Source: a virus. Taken from it: 64,000 bases of DNA. Positions 32,401-39,545 of this stretch are shown in pieces. How positions within the stretch are numbered: the stretch's first letter is position 1; each line of letters opens with the position of its first letter. The DNA is taken from IMG/VR virus record IMGVR_UViG_3300009060_000001, positions 1-64,000 of that record. The stretch is one strand, 5' to 3'. A model generated the notes under the pieces. That model was not told where the DNA came from. It saw only the letters and a program-made list of their open reading frames with translations, and did no database searches. The position numbers and the translations under genes are program-made.

Positions 32401-34210
32401 TTATCCCTTGATAGGTTACAGTAAGATCCCCATCAACCTGGCATCCCTGGGTAACGGTATGGAATCCCGATGCTTTGGTTTGATCGCAAGCGACCGGCGT
32501 AGTTGAGCTAGTCGATCCTTTCTGCAAATATTCGTTTGTTTCAACGATATTTGATCGTTTTCCATCGCTATACTCAAACATAAAAGCCAACGCCATATTA
32601 TTAGAGAGCTGTGTAGTGGGAGTTATATTAACATAAATATTCTCCTGGCTGGCAGTGGCCGGGTTTGTGTAAACGCTGGGAATAGGCCGATTTACTTCGT
32701 ATCCGGCCATCATAAGGCTTCCTTCAAATGGAGCTATGGAATTAGGTTTTATTTGTCCTGGTCCAAAAAGATCAGAAACCCCTCCAGACATAGGAAATTC
32801 TTCAATTAAGGGACGTAATAATTTATCGTCAATAGTTGAGTCTTGGAGAACTGTTTTATTCTTATCTACCTCCCGAATTATAAAAAATGGAGAGTTTTCA
32901 TATCCCGGGGAGCTTGGAGTAAAAGCTTGTTCTGGAGAGGCTTTCCACCGCGTAGCACAAAGAAATCGTACAAACACATTGGATGAAGCCGGAGAAACGG
33001 TAAACTTTATTTTTACAGATCCATTATCATATATTTCTGATGCTTGAAGCTCTGCTTGGTAGGGCCTTCCAGGCAGAGCAATAGAGCCATCATTAAGTTG
33101 ATCCAATAAAAAGTATCCGCGATAAATCTTTGGGGCCGAATAATTGCTGTTCGATTCTACACTATCACCACCGGAACTTAATTGTTTATTGGCTGGTTGC
33201 CCTACCAATGATTTAAGATCCGGATTATAGGGGAATACAATATTGCGATCAGAATAATCTTCTCCTGGAGTGCTAGGATCGCCAATTGCTGTGGTTGCTT
33301 CTATTCCTGTGGGATCTTGCCAAGTTAATGTAGAAGGGCCTACATCTGTTAATTTCGCCACATAACTTTTAAATGAAGGATCTCCATTTTCATCAAGCGG
33401 TATGTAATATTTTTCAATAACAAACTCGGTACTGGAGCCATTTACAGTATATGATAATGGAGCATCTCCAGGGCCAAAAGTAAAAAATCGAGTGCTTTTA
33501 TAATCGTTACCGGCTGCATCGGTCAGGTATTGCCCTCCCTGATATACATATCGGAAGGAATTTACATCATATTGGGATGGATCCAATACTCCTTCGGTAA
33601 TATTGTCGGCCTGGGAATTGACAATAGGAACTCCCGAAGTCCAGCTGGCATTCGGATATACAAGAACCTGTTCTCCCTTAGAAAAATTATAAAAGTTTTC
33701 ATCAGTCAGCTCGCCGGTGAGAAATGAATCCGATAAAATATAAGATTGATCGTAATTCATGAATGTAAAAGCAGAACCGGCATTAATATCATAATACTTA
33801 CCCGTTCCAGCATCGTAAGAAAACGCATATAAGAATTCTCCATTATGCGTGATCTGAATTTGCTCATTCGTGGGAAAGCCAGTAAGGATTGTTGTAGAGG
33901 AATTATCGGTAATATTCCAAAGCAAAATATCACCGGCCGTATTATGAATGGCTAGAAAATCTTTCAATACTCCGCTTACCCGAGTAGCAAAAGGGTAAAG
34001 AGTAACAACGCTGCCAAAGACTGTTTTTTGTATTGTCGTTCCACCCCTGCGCTTTATACGAAGGTAAGGCCCATCGTATTCAAGGCGTACATTCCGGAGT
34101 TCCTGGAAGTTCTCCATGCGGTTGCCAGGCACTAAATTCATAAACTCCCGGGATGCCCCCTTGGAGTCCCCAATATTTTTGGACATATTTCGCAGCGCGT
34201 CTATTCCCAT
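29477..34210 (-). CDS. Tail nozzle / tail tubular protein B-like with inserted repeats
   Basis: 1577 residues, about double the usual nozzle length. The N-terminus (RLEYDGPYLRIKRRGGTTIQK) and C-terminal part with QAVRTFVYDGP and KMRINITGDGD resemble tail tubular protein B. The middle holds three ~60-residue repeats (HTLTIDGNATGAITI..., DTLEGIVDKY, DNGDGTW) at about 31900-32100, 31620-31815 and 30800-31000, plus a divergent copy. These look like Ig-like surface decorations. It follows the adaptor and precedes the ejection proteins, matching podoviral gene order. Confidence 0.65.
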   Translation of the reverse strand: MGIDALRNMSKNIGDSKGASREFMNLVPGNRMENFQELRNVRLEYDGPYLRIKRRGGTTIQKTVFGSVVTLYPFATRVSGVLKDFLAIHNTAGDILLWNITDNSSTTILTGFPTNEQIQITHNGEFLYAFSYDAGTGKYYDINAGSAFTFMNYDQSYILSDSFLTGELTDENFYNFSKGEQVLVYPNASWTSGVPIVNSQADNITEGVLDPSQYDVNSFRYVYQGGQYLTDAAGNDYKSTRFFTFGPGDAPLSYTVNGSSTEFVIEKYYIPLDENGDPSFKSYVAKLTDVGPSTLTWQDPTGIEATTAIGDPSTPGEDYSDRNIVFPYNPDLKSLVGQPANKQLSSGGDSVESNSNYSAPKIYRGYFLLDQLNDGSIALPGRPYQAELQASEIYDNGSVKIKFTVSPASSNVFVRFLCATRWKASPEQAFTPSSPGYENSPFFIIREVDKNKTVLQDSTIDDKLLRPLIEEFPMSGGVSDLFGPGQIKPNSIAPFEGSLMMAGYEVNRPIPSVYTNPATASQENIYVNITPTTQLSNNMALAFMFEYSDGKRSNIVETNEYLQKGSTSSTTPVACDQTKASGFHTVTQGCQVDGDLTVTYQGITVTVSLNTVNQATPPDVAEAIRAAVVASATMRITATTPQADQVQYTEKRFGESFNNDVVNIEPVPIASTANIDVTANALAASPSEGYYDVTANNLAASSSENHTLTIDGNATGAITINDTDTLEGIVDKYVSAINGDGTISADWTASKVDNGDGTWRCLLSSNVTNSSWDGSVLSISGDVDVTVAVQTPTAGGDDGQEDHTITVGATTTAAITVVETDTLEGIVDKYVAQLNGNGTISANWTASKVDIGGGNWRCLITSDTPGASDNGTTIGFSRPSVDVTVAADAQTAGGTDGPGVTFDTQDPSLSGAQNPQGVPAKGFIAVVNNRMSGSDQGTLDFEIDGSQLQNGLTIYGSEPLEVIASQLYGAINSDPTISQDWSALSTTFTINGTDYPGVIVEADQPGTSWNDIQFIVRIAQNKIAIDTFKVAAPGESFRDLKTGYTAGGSDGCQQAIGGIDVTANALSGGSTEDHTISIDGNATNPITIADTDTLEGIVDKYIAEIQNTPAIDFEWKATKVDNGDGTWKCQLAYRQYGTVGNGLVIDVTGDVGVTTAATDSIGGGDAGTVPSGSASEVNANRLQIHSLNNLVSKVYVLGRTNDGTKHFHLIKEIGIRDAGAHGKIIDLPNTTSQLDDIQASTFNAPTGSDILESVDLQNYIIVGIPFQQFEIPGQKPIQDQAEIKRAIPLKFDIDKTLMRYQFLIVTDRNLQMAYLVDQGGAYKKDIEKFYEGFHLRSREGAQRLGDYVVLHSEDGLEIISGASKPQKIVDNLEYDFLANDLKASFVNRARSEFWFIFDSDHVLVYDYEDQAVRTFVYDGPQISSNVRHGVYAHDNVILAIGGDVCYGDLLSVYDDVGQGASDSYYIQGSMTTKHLGNPRTQFKILEVDVGGQAYNVQVELDLQRERLESNTNSWSKAFSADDSSPVEVADISGNSFQFHKRAIMPKMRINITGDGDGFISSVDMKYFKLPNLGKARQ

Positions 34211-34222
34211 GCCGTTGATTCA

Positions 34223-35086
34223 TTAGTATGAAAAATGTGGAACAATTACGTTGTTATCTTTCGGTTTTTGGCTTTCATGGCCAAGCTTTTGCTCATCTCT
34301 TTCTTGTTTGCATAGCGCCCTGGCTTTTTTAGCCGATGTAGGTAGTAGCCAAAGCAATGTTTCATATATCATCAACTCCATTGACCAATGGGGGGCTAAA
34401 ACGGTGTAAGCATTATAATCTTCGTTATCTACGTTGGCTTCCCCAATATCATCGAGATTAACGTTGCCTGGCATAACCCGGGCTGTAAATTGCAGATAAC
34501 GGGGGCTTTCAAACATCGTTCCCAGCGTTATCCTGCTTTCGCTAACACTAAAATAGCATAATGGATCTTGCCGGTTATCCTGATATGTTCGCCCAAAATA
34601 TTGTTCGGATAAAATTTCATTAGTGTGGATCCGGCCTTGATAATCCTCATAGGATACTTTCCGGAAATGCGCACTTTGGCGAGCTCCGCCGGCCGGATAA
34701 TCACTAAAAATGTTTAGGAACCGATCCGGGATAGAAATGATGTTCAGGAATTTTTCTTTGCCCAGGAAGTAATTCCGATCGCGCGTAGTAAGATTTGTTT
34801 GGCCTTTTATGTTATCAACATAATTTGCCCAATCGCGATAGTTTTCATGCAGGAACACGTTATTAGTATCAGCAGGGACAAAGACCACGACGACTGCTTC
34901 CAAGTCCATATCTCGTGTAACGATACGATCAGCATGGTTTATAGCCCTTATTAAACTGATATATTTCTTGCATTTTCGGTAATCAAACGAAGAAATCAGT
35001 TTATCCTGATGGAAGGATTGAAGTTCATTCTGTACGCGAACCGCCAGCTCATTTGTCGATATATCTCTACGGATTTTATGGGCCAT
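34223..35086 (-). CDS. Tail tubular protein A-like adaptor
   Basis: 287 residues. It starts with helix and continues with a beta-rich middle and a C-terminal helical region (APHWSMELMIYETLLWLLP). Its position directly after the capsid gene and before the nozzle-like gene fits the adaptor (gp11-like) that joins portal to nozzle. No direct motif proves it. It shares a general layout with the 221- and 314-residue proteins further along, so the three may form the connector set. Confidence 0.5.
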   Translation of the reverse strand: MAHKIRRDISTNELAVRVQNELQSFHQDKLISSFDYRKCKKYISLIRAINHADRIVTRDMDLEAVVVVFVPADTNNVFLHENYRDWANYVDNIKGQTNLTTRDRNYFLGKEKFLNIISIPDRFLNIFSDYPAGGARQSAHFRKVSYEDYQGRIHTNEILSEQYFGRTYQDNRQDPLCYFSVSESRITLGTMFESPRYLQFTARVMPGNVNLDDIGEANVDNEDYNAYTVLAPHWSMELMIYETLLWLLPTSAKKARALCKQERDEQKLGHESQKPKDNNVIVPHFSY

Positions 35087-35102
35087 AAGAAATGGGTTTG
35101 GA

Positions 35103-35146
35103 CTATAACTGTTCGGAGAGCCCGAAGGCCCTCCAAACAGTTATAG
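35103..35146 (-). promoter_or_regulatory. Long hairpin with TTCG loop after capsid gene
   Basis: On the minus strand CTATAACTGTT pairs with AACAGTTATAG and the inner GGAGGGCC pairs with GGCTCTCC, giving about 20 pairs including G-T pairs, closed by TTCG, one base after the capsid stop codon. No T-run follows, so it is more likely an mRNA stabiliser or partial terminator raising capsid over downstream proteins. Confidence 0.7.
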
Positions 35147-35147
35147 G

Positions 35148-36815
35148 CTACTTACCATTGTAGGCAGCAATAACCATCGATCCCTGGTTGTCATACCCGG
35201 AATTATGATTCTTGCCAGTTGCCCATTCGATTCTACGGCCACCACCAAAGAACTCTTGGCCGAGTCCTAAGATGTTGCCATAATCATCTTCCTTACGGCG
35301 ATCCAAGTTAAAAACAGGACCGGGGACAAAACCCAGCGCGGATGCTCCAAGCAGGATCATGCGATCAATCTTATTGCCACCGTTAGCTCCGATCGCGCTA
35401 TCAGCGCCAGCTGGCTGTTCTTCGGCAGCAGCAGCACCGTTGGCTTGGGTTCGGAAAGTACGCTGCCCGTAATTAAGGCGGATACGCAATTTTCGGCCGG
35501 TTCCATCGGTGTTATCCTTGGTAAAGGTCATGCCAGGAGCATCGACCGTTCCATCGCCGGTACGTGCATCAAGACCACCGGCAGCAGTTACGCTATATTG
35601 ATAATCATCAGCATTATAGCAGTACTCATAGGTGTGCATTTCCTGATCGAGCTTTTCAGCTTCGCGGATAACAAGGTTGCGATACATCTTGTCATTCTCG
35701 TTAATCAGTGGATGCTGATACATTTTGCCATTAAAGGCATCGCCAAAGCGCTTCTCCAGATCGGGATCATCCAGCAGCATATTCATCATTGCCGGGGAAA
35801 CCAGCAAGATATATTTGGCTCCAGCACCGCCTTCGCTCATGCGATAGCGGATTGGGACAAGACGAAGGAATTTCGTCTGTGCTACGATAAGATCCAGCAT
35901 CTTACGGCCGGGAAGGGCCGTAGAATCAACCAAACCAACAGTTTCGTGAACCTTTCCAGTCCAAGAAGTAGCTGTAAGCGTTCCACCCGAAGCATCGGCC
36001 ACATCGTTAGCAGATACCAATTTATAATCCGGATCCGAAACCGAACCATTATTGACAAAGGCAAAGGTATTGGGATGCTCGAAAGGAGCTCCAACGCCCA
36101 TTCCAGCGCTTCCGGCGACCGGATCACCATCATTGATGGTATTGTCGGCTTGGGCAATACGGGTGTATAAGTGAGGACTCCAACCTTGATGGTACGTAAC
36201 AATACGATCAGCATCCTTATACCGGCCAGAAAGATCGGTAACGTGCTGAACAAGCAACTCTAAGAGCTGCCCACCAAGTTCTTGTTCGGACATGCGAACA
36301 TCTTCTTCATAAGCGGAAAAGAAATAGCTTTGCAGAGCAAACTTAATATTTTTCCGATTTCCCTGGACTTCGTAACCAACGCGATCTTGCCCTTTAACGC
36401 GGACATAACCGGTGTTACTGGCATCACCGAACAGGACTTCTTCATCGCCATCGAAAGGCGGAATATGTACGGTGTCGGTGAGCGTATCTCCGGCCATCTT
36501 CTTCAAATCATAATATTCAATGAAGGGAGGACCATAAATATCATCACGTTCTGAAATTCTTCGCCGGGACTTATTCAGTCCGGTATATTCAGGCCGCGAA
36601 AACATAGATTTATACAATGAAGCCCAATACGCAGATTGAGATAGGTCTCTCCATTGTTTTTGAATTCCAGGATCACTTAAAGTAGTAGGGCCAATAGCTG
36701 CAAAAGCAACTCCCAGGCCATGAAGGCCAGGAATTTGAGCAATAGCCAAACCACCTAATGCAAAAATAGCCAAGTGCAGAACTGCACCAAGCACATAGAG
36801 TAATTTCCGTTTCAT
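35148..36815 (-). CDS. Major capsid protein, N4-gp56 / DUF4043-like
   Basis: 555 residues. The block TTLSDPGIQKQWRDLSQSAY, then IEYYDLKKMAGDTLTDTVHI and later GRRIEWATGKNHNSGYDN, resembles N4-gp56 family capsid proteins. A well-placed AGGAG lies 7 bases before the ATG. Unusually the first ~42 residues are strongly hydrophobic (LLYVLGAVLHLAIFALGGLA), like a signal or anchor ahead of the conserved start of the fold. It is followed by a strong hairpin. It would assemble with the scaffold upstream. The family call is by eye. Confidence 0.75.
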   Translation of the reverse strand: MKRKLLYVLGAVLHLAIFALGGLAIAQIPGLHGLGVAFAAIGPTTLSDPGIQKQWRDLSQSAYWASLYKSMFSRPEYTGLNKSRRRISERDDIYGPPFIEYYDLKKMAGDTLTDTVHIPPFDGDEEVLFGDASNTGYVRVKGQDRVGYEVQGNRKNIKFALQSYFFSAYEEDVRMSEQELGGQLLELLVQHVTDLSGRYKDADRIVTYHQGWSPHLYTRIAQADNTINDGDPVAGSAGMGVGAPFEHPNTFAFVNNGSVSDPDYKLVSANDVADASGGTLTATSWTGKVHETVGLVDSTALPGRKMLDLIVAQTKFLRLVPIRYRMSEGGAGAKYILLVSPAMMNMLLDDPDLEKRFGDAFNGKMYQHPLINENDKMYRNLVIREAEKLDQEMHTYEYCYNADDYQYSVTAAGGLDARTGDGTVDAPGMTFTKDNTDGTGRKLRIRLNYGQRTFRTQANGAAAAEEQPAGADSAIGANGGNKIDRMILLGASALGFVPGPVFNLDRRKEDDYGNILGLGQEFFGGGRRIEWATGKNHNSGYDNQGSMVIAAYNGK

Positions 36816-37126
36816 GGGTATTCTCCTGCTATGGGGTTTTGGGTGATAATTTATTTCATGCGCAACAGATTGGGTATTTGCAGCATGGGATCGCCATGAG
36901 AACTTACCCCTAACTTAATAGGCGTTTGTTGCTCTTCGGCCCAGTGGGGATCACCCTAAGCAGGATCGCTACTTTTGCGAGCGTGTGAGCTAACACTGAA
37001 AACGATGCCTAACGTAATCGTCTTGAATGTTGCTACTGACAATTAAGCGAATATTTGTTATATATTCAAGTCTAAAGGAATATATCCTTTGGTTGCAACC
37101 AAATTTTAACTTTAAACAACAATATT
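36816..37126. other. 311-base divergent intergenic region
   Basis: This gap separates the capsid gene (minus) from a lone plus-strand gene. The right part holds the plus promoter and two overlapping palindromes described separately. The left part near the capsid start carries AGCAGGAGAATACCC before ATG. I see no minus promoter of good consensus and only very short ORFs (13 and 11 codons) on the minus strand, which I do not call. Confidence 0.6.
37036..37103 (+). promoter_or_regulatory. Promoter with two overlapping palindromes
   Basis: CTGACA (37036-37041), 17 bases, TATATA (37059-37064). Just downstream, AAAGGA and TCCTTT arms span 37074-37090 and overlap a perfect 16-base palindrome TTTGGTTGCAACCAAA at 37088-37103. 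Placed between start site and the ATG at 37127, this is either an operator bound by a dimer or a leader hairpin that controls the single gene downstream. Confidence 0.6.
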
Positions 37127-37855
37127 ATGCGTAACAAACTATTAAAGGAAGGTTATATTTTAATAGCCGGAGGAAGGGATCTAACGAGAATTCAGAGAGA
37201 ATACAAGTTGGCTGCCTTTAAGATGAAAACGAAAGTTCCTGGGGATTATACGCCTGGCCGGAACGATGATAAGGAAGATGGCTTTGAACCGGGATCCGAA
37301 CTTATCAATGGGCATGGCGATATTTTTAAATGTATCGATTCTACCGTAGGCAAGGCCAGCTGGATCCAGATCGGGAACATCTCTGATCTTACTGCCGATT
37401 CCCATCTTAACGATGTATTGAAAGAAGCCCAGCAACAGATCAAAGCTATTGAAACCAATGGTTCTGAAAGCAAGGCAGAAGTTGCCAAGTCCGATGGGTC
37501 CGAAGAATCCGGGGAGGATAACACAAAAGAGGATAAGGAGAAATCCGAAGCTTCTGGCGATGCCGATCCAGTTAAACAGGAGTCCCCGGATAAGACTAGC
37601 AAGGAGAAATCGAACAAAAAGAAACCGGCTTCTAATTCTCCGGATATTCTGGAAACTGATTCGGGACCGATGAAAGGGAAAACACCCTTGCCGGAATCTG
37701 CCCCTTATTACAAATACCTAACCGAAAAGAATGGCATTGAAACAGTTGAAAAGCTGACTAGAATAGCCAAAGATAATGGGTTAAAAGACCTAAAATACAT
37801 GAATGAAAGTCGCGCCCAAGATGTAAAATCATGGCTATTTGACGAAGAAGATTAG
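37127..37855 (+). CDS. Lone plus-strand protein between capsid and scaffold
   Basis: 242 residues. N-terminal ~100 residues are globular (including DYTPGRNDD and GDIFKCIDSTVGKASWIQ, recalling carbohydrate- or coat-decorating modules). The middle ~100-175 is a highly acidic, Ser/Lys-rich disordered linker. A C-terminal helical domain (PYYKYLTEKNGIETVEKL to WLFDEED) resembles a head- or DNA-binding tail motif, with helix-hairpin-helix-like repeats. It is transcribed against both flanking structural operons, with its own promoter and terminator. Decoration protein or regulator are both possible. Confidence 0.6.
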   Translation: MRNKLLKEGYILIAGGRDLTRIQREYKLAAFKMKTKVPGDYTPGRNDDKEDGFEPGSELINGHGDIFKCIDSTVGKASWIQIGNISDLTADSHLNDVLKEAQQQIKAIETNGSESKAEVAKSDGSEESGEDNTKEDKEKSEASGDADPVKQESPDKTSKEKSNKKKPASNSPDILETDSGPMKGKTPLPESAPYYKYLTEKNGIETVEKLTRIAKDNGLKDLKYMNESRAQDVKSWLFDEED

Positions 37856-37885
37856 GTTTAGTTGCATCAATTAAGCCACATAAAA

Positions 37886-37917
37886 AAAAGGCCATCCTTG
37901 TTCGGGGATGGCCTTTT
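37886..37917. terminator. Bidirectional terminator
   Basis: AAAAGGCCATCC pairs with GGATGGCCTTTT (12 bp, 8-base loop), preceded by an A-run and followed by T-rich sequence, so it can end transcription from either side. It lies between the lone plus gene and the end of the minus-strand scaffold gene. Confidence 0.85.
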
Positions 37918-37936
37918 GTATTATGCCTATGGGGTA

Positions 37937-39541
37937 TTAGCTGCCCATAATCGAGCGAGCCAACCGGCCAATATCCTTATTGGTTTTAGCCAGCCCTTCT
38001 TCATCCGCGCCAGGGGGAATATAGCTATGGCCTTGACTGGATCCCGGGGTAGGTATTTCATCCTCATAGCTACTCTTTCGCTTACCTTGATTTCCCTGAT
38101 CCTGTTTTGTCTGTTGGGTTGTGCGATCTTTGCCTTCTTGTTCAGACACCCAGTTCTGCCAATCTTGGGTTATATAATACCACCCTTCCTCGGTAGTCAG
38201 ATCGTATTTACCAATATTTTGAGGATGGTACGCATACTGGCGCAGAGCTTTAATAGGAGCCGAATCCTTGGAATGTTTAAAAACCGGTAAGGCGTTAGGG
38301 CCTTCACCGCGATCTTCGGCAAAACGGAAGAACGCTTGATCCCTTCGTTGCATAAGCTCGGCATCAGAGAGTTCGGTATCCTGATCTTGGACCTCCCGGA
38401 AATTTTGCTCGGCTTCCCACCAATCCTTGATGGTTTGCCGTTGCTCATTCATATCATCCATAAGCTCCTGGCGCTGCTGGGTGAGCCGGTCCATCTTAGC
38501 ATTGTATTCTTTTATGCCATGTTCTTCGGCATAATTTTCATCATCGCGATGATCTTCGATCTCCTGATTCACTTCGGCCAAGTTATTATCGATAACTTCA
38601 TCAGTTAAGTTCATAACATCTTCCAGCTGGGCCTTATCTGGAAGTTCCGCAATGCGATCGGCCAGCCCTAACTCTCGGGATGCCTGATTGGCCTTTTTTT
38701 GAAGCTTATTACGCTGGGTTTCAGCTTCTCTTTTTTTACGGGACTGCTTGGCCTTTGTAGTAACCCGATCGACCTTACCGCTGGTAGCTTTGATACCGCG
38801 ATCAATATCAGATATGAAGCTCTTTAATTCATCATCGGATACTTCCGCGCCGTGATTATAATCGCGAAAATCCTCAATATGCTTTTTTAGATCCGGATCG
38901 ATAATAGCTCCAAGCTGGGAGTTGTTTTCTTCGAGCGTATTTTTCAGCTCATCCATTTTCTCGATCTTGGCTGCAACTGCCATTTGAGCATCCATACGCG
39001 ATTCGTAGGCATTCGGATACACATTCTCCGGGTCCTCAACATCTCTGTTGGGATCGTAGAATTTAGCATCTTCGCCATCGCCACCTTCATCGCCTTGCTG
39101 GCCCTGCTGCTGTTTCTGCTGGGCTTTCTTCTTTTGATCGCCACCTTCATCGCCTTGCTGGCCCTGCTGCTGTTTCTGCTGGGCTTTCTTCTTTTGATCG
39201 CCACCTTCATCGCCTTGCTGGCCTTCGGGTTCTTCTCCACCGGAAAAAGGAGCATCGCCACCGGAATCATCATCGGCAAAATAGCCAAGATGGCGTTCCA
39301 TCGGATCCTTCTTATCGCCACCGGATCCATCGCCACCGCCCGAAATGGACTGTGTTAAGGTTTTTATGGACTGATTATTTTCAGAAACGGCAGCTGCCTG
39401 GGTATTGCCCCCTTGGCCACCGGATCCGCCACCTCCATTTCCATCACCCCCACCATCACCGGATCCGCCACCGGATCCACCGCCATCATCGGGGGGAGAG
39501 AAATAGTGCATAGGGATTGGAAACAAGAAATATTCATTCAT
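37937..39541 (-). CDS. Scaffold-like acidic coiled-coil protein
   Basis: 534 residues. A glycine-rich start, then a 20-residue tandem (QQGDEGGDQKKKAQQKQQQG) repeated twice and a part, then long acidic and basic helices (about 200-420). It sits between portal and capsid in the minus operon, where scaffolding genes lie in podoviruses. Composition (low hydrophobicity, coiled coil, disordered N-terminus) agrees. It ends in IGRLARSIMGS. No protease domain is visible. Confidence 0.65.
   Translation of the reverse strand: MNEYFLFPIPMHYFSPPDDGGGSGGGSGDGGGDGNGGGGSGGQGGNTQAAAVSENNQSIKTLTQSISGGGDGSGGDKKDPMERHLGYFADDDSGGDAPFSGGEEPEGQQGDEGGDQKKKAQQKQQQGQQGDEGGDQKKKAQQKQQQGQQGDEGGDGEDAKFYDPNRDVEDPENVYPNAYESRMDAQMAVAAKIEKMDELKNTLEENNSQLGAIIDPDLKKHIEDFRDYNHGAEVSDDELKSFISDIDRGIKATSGKVDRVTTKAKQSRKKREAETQRNKLQKKANQASRELGLADRIAELPDKAQLEDVMNLTDEVIDNNLAEVNQEIEDHRDDENYAEEHGIKEYNAKMDRLTQQRQELMDDMNEQRQTIKDWWEAEQNFREVQDQDTELSDAELMQRRDQAFFRFAEDRGEGPNALPVFKHSKDSAPIKALRQYAYHPQNIGKYDLTTEEGWYYITQDWQNWVSEQEGKDRTTQQTKQDQGNQGKRKSSYEDEIPTPGSSQGHSYIPPGADEEGLAKTNKDIGRLARSIMGS
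39077..39223 (-). repeat. 60-base tandem repeat, about 2.4 copies
   Basis: The unit beginning near 39077, 39137 and 39197 is identical over its 60 bases in the first two copies and for the first ~27 of the third. It lies within the scaffold gene and encodes a 20-residue disordered K/Q/G/D-rich segment, so copy number can vary without frameshift. Confidence 0.9.
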
Positions 39542-39545
39542 AATA

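Noticed and set aside
36840-36905. Two minus ORFs of 13 and 11 codons upstream of the capsid gene
   Set aside because: No overlap with neighbours, no ribosome site, and length within chance expectation.
37008-37021. CCTAACGTAATCGT shared with 60464-60477
   Set aside because: A single 14-base match of this length is expected by chance in 64 kb.
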